From Pholiota molesta (Eukaryota > Basidiomycota > Agaricomycetes > Agaricales > Strophariaceae), in NCBI GenBank assembly GCA_014925825.1, contig JACGCK010000003.1:496001-560000 (forward strand): a stretch of DNA of 64,000 bases. Direction: 5' to 3'. The notes below the pieces were generated by a model. That model was not told the origin of the DNA, did not search any database, and saw only the letters and a list, made by a program, of their open reading frames with translations. The position numbers and the translations under genes were made by a program. Numbering within the stretch: position 1 is the first letter of the stretch; every line of letters begins with the position of its first letter. This document shows positions 39,923 to 52,229 of the stretch, piece by piece.

Positions 39923-42829
39923 GATGCCACGCAGCGCAGAACCAATATTGAGGAAAAACAGGCTGAGCGGGGTTGACGATAGGGAAACGGAGGGAGAATA
40001 TGGAAACGGGAAGGGGCGAGAAAGAGTAGTGCAGACGCGGATTCACCCATCCACATCCGATTTACCGATCGTCACAATTTGAGCGATGTCAAAAAGCCCA
40101 AAATAACCCGAAGAAAATTTGAGAGAAACGGGATGGGCAGACACTCACGAATTACAAGGGGCTGTTGATCATGCACTTGCAGCGAAGACACAGGCAATAA
40201 AATGCGTGTAAATGACGAGTGAGTGATGTGGAGGCTGTGGGATGAGCAGGCCACTTTGTCTATGGGAATAAGGGGTCGTCGTCAGCGTCGGGGGTCGTAA
40301 AAGAGCAGCACGGGGGCTGGGGGGGGAGGAGAAGGACGGAGCCGAGGAGGGGGACTGCTCAACGACAACGTAGGAGAGAACAGAGCACAAACGAAGGAGG
40401 GAGGCATCCATGTCCTAAGTGCGTGACACAAACGGTCACAACCACATGACAGGGACAGAGTCCGAGTGCGAAAACATCATCCGCGACTGACAACGCTGCA
40501 GCAACCGGCGCCGCTGCGGCTCTCCCCACGGCCTCCCTTTCTTTATCGGGGCGATCTTGCACCGCTCCCGGTCCGGACCATGCTGCCCCACGTTCCACGA
40601 CGAGCGCACTTTACTCTAAACAATGAACATGACGTAGATAGAAATTCTCACCGAGTGTCTGGTGAGCGAAATTTGGTCAGTATATGCGGGGCAGGGGGGC
40701 GGGGACGCGACGTACTGGTCAGGACAAGGGGATGTAGGCTGAAAGCTTTTGAGGCGCCCGTGTCAGCAAAATCAAATGGGAAAGTTGGTTAGCGCGTACC
40801 GGGTGAACAAGAGAAGTGTCTGTCGATTGTCGATAGCGATGGATTTTTCTTGCACGACCGACTTACAGCGAATATTAGGATGCAGGAAAGTATTGAGTAA
40901 TGATGGAGTGGAAACGAGAACAAAGGAATGACTGGGGGTGAGTTGCACGGGAACGTTGTCTATAGTCTTAGATGGTCGCCACGTCGAGGATGGCTAGCAC
41001 AAAAGACAGATGCGCACTTGACGGTGAGTCGCGGAGGCCAGTCCAGCTAGAGGAGAGTGGACTGGACAAGGACGCCGATATAAGAGAAGGGGGATCAGAG
41101 GAGGTGTCGAAAGAACAACCCACAACTTTTCAAGTACAAGGCCGCACGCAAAGACCGCTTATCCTCCCAAACCATCCCGGCATAATTCGATTTGTTCCCA
41201 TCCCTGCCCAACACGTTTTCTGCCTGCAGGCAGCAGATGTCAGCTTATCTCAGCCCCGAAGCGTCCAAGATCTGCAGTCTTGCATGGATTACTACAACAA
41301 TGTGCAGTCATGGAACATTGCCAAGACTTGCATTCAGTCTCTAGCAAGCTCTAGCTTTGCCTTCAGTCTAGTATTTGAGATATGCACCAGCAATGGCTGG
41401 CCTCCTGTACTTCTTCCATCAGTACTTCCACTCTGTTCAAAATATAGTTCCATATCAATTACTTACGGGAATATCGTCCCAGGCTATTACATCCTGTCCG
41501 AATAACACAATTATAACCTGCCACTACTTTGTCAACATACATAATGTCTGTTCTCCATAGATCCATCCATTGATGATACATGTCTTCTCAAGCCCGCCGT
41601 GAAACAGAGCTATGATATGCAGTGGTTCGACCTCCGGCATTTTCAATGCTACGGTTCCGCATTCAGTGGATGTCGACCAATATGGCAACTTTATAGTCGT
41701 TTTCGCGCGCCACTGGGCCGATGCCGCTGCAACGCCGGCGCACGCCCGCCCATTGGCCCTCGGACGCAACTCGGACGTTCGTATTCTTACCATGGAACAC
41801 ATATCTCGTTTTTGCCCCCACAAACGGTCTACCAAGACCTACCGGCTACGCGCCGCTTCAAAGCGCCCTCTCAAATTTTAGTGCCGCTCAAACTCTCATC
41901 GCTGTCTGCTGCACAGAAGACACTCGTGTAATCTTTCTCATGATGTCTTACGTGCTTATTAGCCCAAAATGATTGAGAAGTCCGAGACTCCGACGCGGAT
42001 GCTTTGCTCGTACAGGACTCGTGGAGCTTGAAAGCCCTGGTCTCCATACTTATGTCGGCAAAAGACGCATCAGCCTTCCTTGACATGAGTATTTGATGTC
42101 TTGAGATCAGACAGTAGTTCATTTATATTGCTTCATTTACAAGGCTTCAGTAACTTTGTAACCACTAACGCTTGCTAATACTTAGCCTATGCTTCCTATG
42201 CTTTTGTGTCTAATTTAACTTCCTCGCAAATAGCACATTCGTTTAGCTACAACTGCAGGCAGGAAAGATAGCTGATAACAAGCGAAATGGAAGATTGTGT
42301 TAGCATTACAGTGGGCGTCAGCGATCACGTCGATAGCGGAGAAAGTGCTCTGCGGACAAAAACACGAGGTGATGCTTTCATCAAGCTTTCATGAATCCTA
42401 AAGTCAAAATATCAACATGCCAACTTTTTCACGGCAAATTGCAATACGTGGACATATGACAGCCTACAGGCTAGCGGCGGCCTTTGGATCCGCTGTCCTT
42501 GTTAAACAAGAAACATATATATAAGCGTGGTCGGTTTGCACTAAGTGGATTATTAGTTATCACGGCCACCCACAAATGCCGCGGTAATCGCCCAACAGAA
42601 AAGCTTTTTATACCAGAGAATCTGCTATCGATCCAACGCGGAGCGCCATGTAATATACTTATGTATGGTCTCGAAAGTGGCATCATCACGCAAGTAAGAA
42701 CGTCGATAATTAGTGAACAAAATGAAACAACTCGATTATAGTCCAGACAAAGATAAAAGGAAGCTGTGCATGAACAAAGGCGCCAGTAGAAGGGGAAAAA
42801 AAGATGCATTGAAGGAAATGGAAGGGTAA
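39923..42829. other. 2.9-kb region without a supported gene
   Basis: It contains the cyclin upstream region and the 3' flank of the 4E-T-like gene. Scattered open frames exist, the longest at 40972-41505 (177 codons, plus), but none shows a recognisable domain, typical splice pattern or fungal codon bias. The part near 40250-40620 is C/G-rich; 41500-42700 is AT-rich. A 9-base CCTATGCTT occurs twice in tandem near 42186. It may be a long regulatory region, a decayed element or hold a non-coding RNA. Confidence 0.55.
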
Positions 42830-45800
42830 TCACTCTCGGTGAGCACCTCCCATAAGCAACGCCATCAAATCATGCGCGGGTTGGTTGTTCGCGCTGGGGT
42901 GGCCCTGCTGCGGCAAATGAGGCGGGAGAAGCTGAGGGAGCATGTGAGGAATTAAGTGAGATTGTTGCTGTTGTGGGCGCATAGGCATATGCGAGGGGCT
43001 GGTGGGCCCTGCTGAGGGAATCCCCCATTGATGCGATTGCCACCAACGCCAGAACCACCCAAGCCCATCAGATGGTGATGGTTTGCGAGACGTGGATCCA
43101 TGTTAGGATGTCCCAAATTTCCTAATGGATGTTGCTGTGCAGCGTTATGCAGATGCGCCGCAGGCCCGGGACCGCGGGCTTGCGCTCCATTGAAAGCAAC
43201 GTTATTTCCTACATTGAAGTTGTTGAAAGGAAGTTGCTGCTGTGCCAGAGGCGCATTCGTATGCAAAGGGTTATGTAGATTACCAGAAGGATGTCCCTGA
43301 AGACCGATAAATTGCGCGGACTCATGTGGCGGTCGTCCTCCGAGATTGGCAAGTCCAGGCGGTAGCCTCTGCTGCTGCTGAGCATTCCCAAGTGTGTTGA
43401 CTTGGTTCAAGCCGGGGGATGGACCACCGCGATAATGCGGCTGCTGCAGCGATTGCAGAGGTAGTACGTTATGGCGTCCGCCCTGTTGAGGGAAAAGCTG
43501 AGGACCTGCGCCAGCATATAAGGGTTCAATATTTCGCCTTGTTGTTGCTGCTGCTGAGCTATGCGTTGCAAGTTATAATGCAACGGGTCTTCCACTTGCT
43601 CAGCATAGTGGCCTAGGTTGTCGCGACCGCGAGGAGGTGGCGGTGGGATGGGCCGCAGTCCAGGAACCATTCCATCTGGAACAAAGCTACGATCCTCGTT
43701 TCGACTGTCGTATAACGACTCTAAATGGCTATTCAGATGTGATTGCTGCAAGAGGTGTCGTTGCTGCTGCTGTGCTGTTGCTGCTGGCTGTTGCTGTTGT
43801 TGCTGAGGATGATGACATGATGCTGCTGTGTTGTTGCTGTTGTTGTTGTTGTTGCTGCTGCTGTTGTTGCTGCTGTTGTTGTTGTTGTTGTTGAAGTGCA
43901 TGGAGATTAGGTCCTTGCGCCACGAACGCACCACCATTACCTAGCAGTGCATTGGGGTTAGGAGATTGTGGCAGACTGCCCCGCTGCTGAAAAAAGGGAT
44001 AACAATTTAATAAAAAAAGAAACGGCTGCAATTGTCGAATACACACTTGAGAAGAATTGTTGAGCATGGCGAAGAGCTCATCCATGGCACGTTGGTCCCC
44101 AGGATTGGGAACAATACCACCGAAGCTAGCTTGGTCGGATCGCTGGGTAAGACTTGGAGATGTCGACACAAATGGGCCCGGCCCCTGTGGTTTGTTCGTA
44201 ATCGTGCCCTCCCGAGATTTCCCATCGAAGAACTTGGCAAAGCGGCTACCTTTCCCAGCAGTCATGCCGTTGAAATTGTTTTCAGGCTGAACACCAAAGC
44301 CAGATTCCACTGATGCTCGATGATGCAGGTTGCCTTGGATCTGCGGCAGTCCAAAGTCTCTGTTCTCGTCGTATGCATAAGGTTGTTTTATCTGCTCTTC
44401 AAAGGGCGAAAAGCCCGATGGTGGCCTGACGAGGTCGTTCTTGGGATATCCTTGATTTGGCTCCAGGCCCAGGTTCTGTAGGCCTCCTAACGGCATATAA
44501 ATACGGTCAATACGAATGAAAAAGAAGGAAATCCCGTAGAGAGCGCCACTAACCATTCAATGATTGTAAGCTATTGACCGGAGTGCCCAGAGGGGCTGTT
44601 TTCGCGGGTGTTCTTGCAAATGCTAGTACGCGTGAACCAGCAGGAGGTTGAAACGAAGGGCTAACGATATAATCCCCTGGTTGTTTTTGGGGATTGGTTT
44701 GCGAGATATCTGGAGAATTTGAAAACAACCGCGGACCAGAAGTAGTATCAACGGAGGCAACTTTACTAGAGGACGACGGGTCTTTCAAATCGAGAGGGAA
44801 TGAAGGGGTATTAAGAGATAATGGTAAGTCGGCGACTATTGACGGGCCTTTGAGGCTTGCGTTTGAATGGGTTCGACTTTTGGAAGCATGGCAGATGACG
44901 ATGCACCAGACAACAAATCTGGAAATTGAAAGATATTGTGTTAATAGGGATTACCGTAAATCGACTATAGCATTTTTTCGTACCTGTTGTAACGACGCGC
45001 TGTCGTTGTTGAGGTGACAGGTTAGAGTCTTTGTTGAGCGATTCAAGGTCTACAGCTGTTTCGGGTCGTTTGGTTTCTTGCTCTTTCTTCATTAACAGTT
45101 TGAAGAGTTGAATCTCATCTAGGGGTTTGTCGGCGCTGGCTGGTGCTGCTGCAGATACGGATTGTTCTACCACAACAACCGAACCCTGGGAAGGGGCAGG
45201 GGCACTAGCCTCCCTCTCCTTGGATTCCTTTTCCTTGAGACCTTTCTTCCATGCCTGGATGCCATCTAGTTCGCCGCTTAGACTTTGTCCGCCGAGGATG
45301 CCAGGTGAGGAATCAGTAGGAACATATGTGTCCATCCATGCAGGCTCCGACTCCCTTTCTCTTTGCCGTTCTCTGTCTCTCCGATCGTCCTTATCCTTGG
45401 TTTCATCGGCTGGCTTGCGTTCCCGACCAGTAGTGCGCTTGTAGCGACCGTCCTTTTCATCTGTCGCGGGCCAACGCCTTTCAGTGGCACCTTCCCAGCT
45501 TTGTTCACTCTTATCCCTGCCACGATCCCTTCGAGCAGCCAACCTTTCATCTCGCTTTCCATCATCTCTCCACCGTCTAGCGTCTTCCTCCGTCTCGTTA
45601 TCCCGATCGCGACGAGACTCGTCTTTCTCCCGCTTATGCTCATCACGCTCACGCTCTCCACGCGGTAATCTTTCTCTTGGTTCCGCCGGATCACGTTCTC
45701 TTCGAGATGAAGATGTCTCTCGTTTAGTTCCTGTAGAGTCCCTTACCCGTGATCGGGCTCTGCCATTTTCTAACAGATAAATGACATGACACATTGAGAA

Positions 45801-46804
45801 AACCCCATATATGCCAATAAGCACAAGACTCACGATCATCACGACTTGTACGAGGAGGTTCTGCACCTGCAAGAAGATATATAAGAAGATGCATGACACA
45901 TAGAGAGGAGGTATCCACCTCTTCTCCAATCTTCGCTTGCCTCACCAACTTTTTTCTTGGTAGCCTCGCGATTTTCAGCTCGACGAGAAGCGGCGTTCGA
46001 AGAAAGTGCTTGTGTGGGCCTGAGGGCATTCGCGCCAAGGTGTGGTGCAACATCCCTTTCCTTGGTCCTTGCACTTGTTGAAGGTTGAGCAAGTTTATCA
46101 CGATCAAATCTCTCCGAAGCCTATGTATGGAAATGATGAGCATGGAGGTTGTATATGCTTTCATGCACTTACGTTACGGAGGCTTTGGGTTTCTCTATCC
46201 TTGTCTCCGTCCCTATCCCTGTCTCTGTCGCGATCATTGGGGCGTAACGATTGATGCTTGAAGTTGCCCATCTGAGAAGGCTGCGTAAGCGCCGCACGGA
46301 ATGAGGGTCTTGCCGAGGTAGGTTCTAGCAGTGGCAATGAAGCGTCAACGTTTAGAAAAAGTGATTATGGGGCTTGAAACTACCTCCATCATCTGCATCT
46401 CGGCGAAACCTACAAAGAATGGCAGATCAACATCAGCATCTCATGCAAAGGAATAGTGGATTTACCGTCGTTCTCTGGCTGTATTTGGAGTAGGGGGTTC
46501 CTCCTTTTTAACGAGGTTTTCGTTTTCGGAGCTAAGAAACAAGAATCATTGAACAAGCATTGATGTGAGAGAAAAAGAGTCATTACCCAAACCAAACTTT
46601 GAGCTCTGGCATGTTCGGAGGGACTCTAACAAGAGGAGAATTCGAGAGCGAGACGAGCTGGTCTCGGGTATACCTTCGCATTGGACGGGGAGAGAGTTGT
46701 TCTAGGGAGTCATGTTTGGGAGGGGCAGTGTGAGGAGAGGGCGGTGAGTGGTGAGTGGACTGGGACTGGGCAGCGTCTTCATTGTTCGTGGGGGGTGAGG
46801 ACAT
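42830..46804 (-). CDS. 4E-T/Eap1-like eIF4E-binding protein, Q-rich (predicted)
   Basis: The N-terminal region (MSSPPTNNEDAAQSQSTHH at 46804) contains YTRDQLVSLSNSPLV near 46690-46645, which fits the eIF4E-binding consensus Y-x4-L-hydrophobic and its position near the N-terminus of human 4E-T. The middle is a long Arg/Glu/Asp-rich tract (about 45760-45350), then SELDGIQAWKKGLKE, DEIQLFKLLMKKE, SRFAKFFDGKSRE and FGLPQIQGNL. The C-terminal third is Q-rich and ends PAHDLMALLMGGAHRE-stop at 42830. Such proteins repress or decay mRNA by binding eIF4E; the role here is inference from the motif. The reading frame shifts three times: near 43800-43830, 43530 and 43004-43016. Introns are near 46580-46520, 46460-46410, 46380-46320, 46170, 45950-45780, 44985-44925 and 44040-43990. 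Confidence 0.72.
43748..43893. repeat. CAA/CAG tract encoding polyglutamine
   Basis: Plus-strand TTG/CTG/TGC triplets form two blocks (43748-43803 and 43829-43893) that encode long Q runs in the 4E-T-like gene. The translation frame changes between the two blocks. Confidence 0.85.
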
Positions 46805-46916
46805 GTTGGTGGACAGCAAAGCGAAGGGGAGGCTGCAACCACACAACGCGGGCCTTGAAACGTTCACAGCCGTAACTCAATTTGCATAATAAATACAAGA
46901 AACTCTTCCACAAACC
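46805..46916. promoter_or_regulatory. 112-bp divergent promoter
   Basis: The shortest intergenic gap but one in the window, between the 4E-T-like gene (-) and the LYR-motif gene (+). Both promoters and 5' UTRs must overlap. No clear TATA. Confidence 0.5.
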
Positions 46917-47259
46917 ATGTCCTTCTCCGGCCTCACTCTCAAACATTTTATTCTCCAACAGCAGGCCCTCCATCTCTACCGCGGCGCTCTTCGCGCCTCA
47001 AAAGGTGTGTTGGCCTCATATCGTTGCAACAATAAAATGACCGCCGCCAGTCATCCCAGATCCCGTGACAAGAAAGGAGACCATGGCATGGATTCGCCAT
47101 GAATTCGAGCGCAACAAGCATCTGACAGATCTGGTTTGTTACTAGCTATCTAACATCCCTCTCGCTCACTTCTGGTCATAGGCGCTGATCGAGGATAAGC
47201 TCAAGATTGTTCGCCGGGAAATAAAATACATACTGCCAACATTTTCGCGAACCAAGTGA
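46917..47259 (+). CDS. LYR-motif mitochondrial protein (LYRM2-like)
   Basis: A small matrix protein of the complex-I LYR family; these bind the acyl carrier protein and help assemble respiratory complexes or Fe-S clusters. Exon 1 (46917-47004) encodes MSFSGLTLKHFILQQQAL and HLYRGALRAS with the LYR tripeptide; after an intron (GTGTGT..CCAG) VIPDPVTRKETMAWIRHEFE follows, then NKHLTDLALIEDKLKIVRRE and a basic end FSRTK-stop. About 85 residues, the expected size. Residues after LYR (typical F/R and long helices) support the LYRM2 branch. The mitochondrial target signal is not separable from the first helix. Confidence 0.84.
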
Positions 47260-47586
47260 CGATTGTTCAAGGTCACACTTTGGCCGCCAATGGGACCTAT
47301 CTTACCAATATGGCCTGAGGGAGACTCGAATCTGGTGTCTCTATGTCCTATGCTGAGGGCTCACGCAGTGGACCTGTATTATGATCACCTGTTGGCTTCG
47401 GACGCAACGGGTCCCACTCAACCCGTATGGGAAAAGAATCCGAAAAACTCAAAGAATGACTAAGAGTCCTTCGCCGGCGCCTATCAGTACTCCCATGCTG
47501 CTCTTTTATAGCATCTTACCCATCTTATCGCTCGTATTTACCCCTTCTCCTGAATCCACTACCAAGCTTTCAACGCACTACCCACA
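47260..47586. other. RdRP upstream region
   Basis: About 330 bases between the LYR gene and RdRP in tandem. It should hold the RdRP promoter and the LYR 3' UTR. No additional gene seen. Confidence 0.6.
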
Positions 47587-50500
47587 ATGGAACTCTTCAT
47601 GAGCAATGTGAATTGGACTGTGGACGTCAAGTTTATCACTGTGCAGTTAGCAAGGCTCCTTCATGCCCCTAATTTCTATGACCTGCATCCAACACACATG
47701 AACTTCCATGTTTATCTGTTCCCCGATAAGACTCGGATGCACTCACACTCAGGCAAAGGGATTTTAACTCTCCCAGATGAGGCTACCAGCAATCGGTTCA
47801 TGGAACTGTTTGGAACTAAACAACCTCAAACTCCTGTCGTAATCTTGAAGAAGACTATCTGGTTTGCTAGGAGCAACAGAACAAATGGAGTCCGCAGAGA
47901 TGTTGCCCAGAAGCTTCTGTTGCCGTACATGGACCCATATGTCGTGGAAGAACGTCAACAACGTGACCAACAGCTGGATCAAGGCAAAATACCTATCCGG
48001 ACTCTGCAATTTGGATGGGAATGCCGCGACTACGTTTTTTCCGTCGAATGCGAAACCCAATGTCAAAATTCCTTCCTTGGATTCAGTGCTGAAAGGCGAG
48101 AACTACGAATTATATTGCAGTTGAATGGTGAGAATTACCATATCGCGATGAATTACTCCAGATCCGCGAGATCACTGTTCACGAGTCTCCCGCGAGGGAC
48201 CCTGTCATATTGTTCATATTACACACACCTCCGACCTACGAACGCGATGTTCAGCCTCTTCGCAAACGACTCTCTTTCCTTCCGATTCCAGACCACGAAC
48301 GCGTTTGTCCATATGCCTCTCTCGCCATCCGTCTGGTTTGCACTTCGCTCCAGGGTTTGCAGAATTTTCGGAACCTGAGTCGGAAGGCCCAACTCCACAG
48401 GGTTTACGACTATGAATACCCTATTGAATACAGAGGACTGTTCTCGTCCATTGCTTTGGAGACACTTCAACTCTATCTTTCCCACCTTGATTGGCGCATT
48501 GTCTTTCAAATTGAAGCAATCGTCCGCGGTTTGGTCCTTGATGTTCGAGAGATGCTCGAAATAATGCACGATATTTTACGAGTCAAGAATCGCAAAGGGA
48601 GTGCCTATACAGCTGCTCTGTTGCTCAAATTTCGTCCCCGCGCCCAGTTGTTGTTTTCAGACGATGACACACCGACCAGTATCCAGCAATGTTTCCTCGC
48701 CGTAGAAAGAGAAATGGCAATTAATCCGATATTTGCCGCTATAAAGCCATCAGAAGGTAGCCTTTGCGATGCATATCACGTCACAATATCCCCTACAACA
48801 ATAACCATGGATGGGCCATTTCCCGAACGCTCGAACAGAGTGATCCGTGCATATGACCCCATTCATCAGGAAGCGTTTTTGCGCGTCAGTTTCCTGGACG
48901 AAGCCAAATTGCAGTATCGCTTTGACCGTGAAGTCGACGCGCGTGATTTTATACGCACTCGAGTTGGACCATTCTTGCTCCAAGGGTTGACAATTGCTGG
49001 CAGGAGATTCGAATTTCTTGCCTATTCCCAATCTGCGTTAAAGGAGCACGCTGTATGGTGTGTTTTTTTATTTCTTGTTTTCTAAATCTATCGTTCCATA
49101 TACTAACATCGATCAGGTTCGTGCGACCCTTTGTTGATCGCTCCGGGCACGAAGTGAATGCGAAAACCATTATCGATAGCCTTGGGAGGTTTGAGGGCCT
49201 ACATTTCGATCGAAATCTCATATATTGCGCAGCTCGCTATGCAGCTCGAATCTCTCAGGCGTTCACTGCAACAGACGCTGTCGAAGTCGAAGTCGAAGAG
49301 ATCTTGCCGATAGATGACATCAAGACAGCCGACGGAAAATACGACTTCACAGATGGTGTTGGAACCATGTCCAAAGAGGTGGCTGACGAGATATGGGCCC
49401 AACTAAAGCGAACGAAACGACGCGGGCGTGCCATGAAAAAATCAGCGCCGAGCGCCTATCAGATCCGATTCATGGGTACAAAGGGCATGTTATCTGTGGA
49501 CTACAGGTTAAGCGGATTCGTCATATGTACTCGCCCCTCCATGACCAAATTCGAAGCTAGCCAATGGACCGCTATCGAGATAGCTCGCGCTTTCGACAGA
49601 CCCATGGCCTACTATCTTAATAGGCCCTTGATCATGCTCTTAGAAGGCCTTGGAGTTCCCTACGAAGTTTTCGAAAAATATCAAAATCAAGCGGTCACAG
49701 CCACCAGACGGGCTAGTGAATCTTTAGCAGAAGCTGCTCGTCTTTTTGAAGCACATGGACTTGGATCAGCGTTTCGGCTCAGCTCAATCATGCTTAATCT
49801 CGACAAGTTGGGAATTGTTGGTCTTCCCGATAGTCCATTCTATGCAAAAATGATCGAATATGGAATCAATCATGTCCTTCGAGACTTGAAGAACCATGCT
49901 CGTATACCGATACCTGGTGCTTGGACGTTGGTTGGTGTTGCAGACGTTCATGAATACTTGCAGCCAGGGGAAATATTTGCTTGTATCAAACCTATCAATG
50001 GTTCGACGAAATATCTCGAAGGACCTGTCTTAATCTCAAGGTCGCCGACTATTCACCCAGGAGATGCCATGATTGTCACTGCCATTGGAAGACCACCGGT
50101 AGGAACCTGCTTCCATGCAGAGCCAATACCAAACACCGTAGTCTTCAGTATCCTCGGTATGGATTTGGATTATATGCATTTATTTTTGCTTATAAAGAAT
50201 TCTCTACAGGCGACAGACCTATCCCATCTTGTCTCGGAGGGGGAGATTTGGATGGGGATGTCTATAATCTAATTCCGTTATGGGATTTACCAGAGTTTCT
50301 GCCGAACTTAAGTCACCCTCCCGCTAATTATGAACCGGTTCCAAAGAAGATGTTGGACCATCCCAGTACAATGGCCGATGTTGCTGATTTTGTTATGGAA
50401 TATATTATTTCTGACGTGAGGACTTAATATGCAACCCTCTCGATATGCTTGCTCACTGGTGTCTTAGGTTGTTGGGCTGGTCGCAATTAATTGGCTCTTG

Positions 50501-51334
50501 ATCGCTGACCAAAGTCCAAATCACATTTTCGATGATGACTGCATGAAGCTCGCAGCCTTGCATAGCAATGCGGTCGACTATCCCAAGTCGGGGCAACCAG
50601 TAGCGATACAAGAAATCCCTAAGCCCCGACTTCGTAGTAAACCTGATTGGCATGCACCAGAAACTGTGGATGTAAATTCTGGTGACTTTTACGAGAGCAA
50701 GAGAGCTATCGGGCGCCTCTTTCGAGCAATCGATCTTCCAATAGAACACCAGAGATCTGAGCCGCGCACAAGACGAAGAAACGGACAAACAAGGCGAAGG
50801 CACGATATGACCGTCGATGAGTTGGGCAATGCACTAGGGAACTTTAATATAGACGATGCTCGCAACGACTTTGTCTTTTCCGCCATCGAAGATCGTGTTC
50901 AGGACTTCATCGATACCAACCAACAATGGCCAGCAGAGCAACGCGAATCTATATCACGATTGTTTGACAATTATGCATCTGCCCTTCGAGGAATTTGCCT
51001 AGCCAATAATCTCTCTCAGAGTCGCACAGCCCAACTTTCAGAGGAAGAAGCCGTCGTAGGGACTATTGTTCAAAAGACTTCTCAGAGGCGAAAACGAAAA
51101 GATATGATGGCGACGCTAAGGGAAGCCACCGATGTTGTTGTACGAGGTGTGAGAGAAGAACTGGCGGGAGACCAGGATGTAAGCAACGAAGAATATCTTG
51201 AACGATCCTGGATGGCATGGGAGCTCTCTGTTGCGCGATCCGCTACAAAGGAATTTGGGGTGGAGAGCTTTGGATGGGTAGCTCTTGGCGCAATCTTTGA
51301 TGCGATCCGAGAAATAGAAGAATCGATGAAATAG
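47587..51334 (+). CDS. RNA-dependent RNA polymerase (cellular, RNA-silencing type)
   Basis: A cellular RdRP of the QDE-1/Rdp1 family, which makes double-stranded RNA for Dicer in quelling, sRNA amplification or heterochromatin formation. The N-terminus MELFMSNVNWTVD at 47587 is the usual family start. The catalytic loop DLDGD lies at 50245-50259 after GGG, with the upstream motifs TDGVGTMSKE near 49355 and RFMGTKGMLSVDYRL near 49465. It ends EIEESMK-stop and gives about 1190 residues. Introns at about 49058-49116, 50153-50212 and 50409-50468 are clean. Between 48150 and 48165 the frame jumps by minus one with no intron of the right phase (AATTACTCC/AG): adding one C gives AMNYSQIREITVHE. So the locus as given is broken once. 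A base-calling error is likelier than inactivation, because the remaining 1150 residues are intact, including the active site. Confidence 0.9.
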
Positions 51335-51489
51335 AAATAGCAAACGTACAGTGGATACAACAGATGTAAATCTAGCCAGAATCATTTAACCAGATATCCA
51401 GCGTTCAATTGTGTTATCGATTTTTGAATCGCCATATGACAACATTTGGATACATCATGCTTGGTTGCGCAGTACTAGAAATCGCGATA

Positions 51490-52066
51490 TCAGCGATTTT
51501 CCCTAAAAAAAAATAGACAACGCAAGAAGAAGCAAAAGCATGCTCACTGAGAATTACTGAATCGCCTCTTTAATAACAGTTAGACCAGTGCAAATCAACA
51601 GACAATTTCAGAACGCATACCTGAGGAACATCTTGCTAATGAAGCGGTCTTTATTCACTGGTTTCTTGTTCTTTCCTTTAGGCACTTCTGTCCACATCTT
51701 CTGGACATGAGCAAACATGACGAATGACAGTGATAATCGCCTCACCTCCTTCACATTTTCGAGAACCTGCATTAAGGAGTCAACAACGTGGTGAGTTGCG
51801 CAACACAGATAGAACACACCATATTGCTATGCCTATCGAAGGCTTTTACTCGGGCAAGCAACTTCTTGTTATTGCGGAGAGAGATGAGGACTTGAGCATG
51901 GTTCCGTACGGCCTGTTGCAATACTGACAATGGTCCCTGCGAGATCTCGTGCTCTTCGAGTTGGCGCAGCTGGGCCTCATCTAATTCCGATTTGGGGACA
52001 TGGACATATTGACTAGAACTCTAATTAACGAGCATGGGTGAAAAAGTGAGATATCATTTACCTCAT
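51490..52066 (-). CDS. SMD2: Small nuclear ribonucleoprotein Sm D2
   Basis: A core Sm-ring protein of the spliceosomal snRNPs. Five exons: ATG-AG at 52066, then [50 protein letters not shown], after two introns VLENVKE and [19 protein letters not shown], then ISKMFLR and a final GDSVILRENR-stop at 51490. Both Sm motifs are present. Human SmD2 differs chiefly in a longer K-rich loop and the C-terminal end. It has a head-to-head arrangement with pescadillo, 163 bases apart. Confidence 0.93.
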
Positions 52067-52229
52067 GGTGTCGAATGCTTAAAAGATGGGTAAGTACAAG
52101 AGAGAGCAGAACGTTCAAGTCCTGGAATCCGTTGATTGTATCCGACGCCTTTGCCAAATAAAAACTTTTTATGGACACAATCAAAACATCCGTTCCAATT
52201 TACCACCTCGCCTCTATATAACAGCTCTA

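Noticed and set aside
40972..41505. 177-codon open frame, plus strand
   Set aside because: No domain, no fungal codon bias, and a GTGAGT early inside would act as a donor. I cannot support it as a gene.
47587..51334. Viral RNA polymerase or endogenous viral element
   Set aside because: The gene has three spliceosomal introns and the DLDGD loop and N-terminus of cellular silencing RdRPs, not the GDD palm of RNA viruses.
52215..52221. TATATAA before pescadillo
   Set aside because: It lies only about 9 bases before the start codon, too close to act as a TATA box for this gene.
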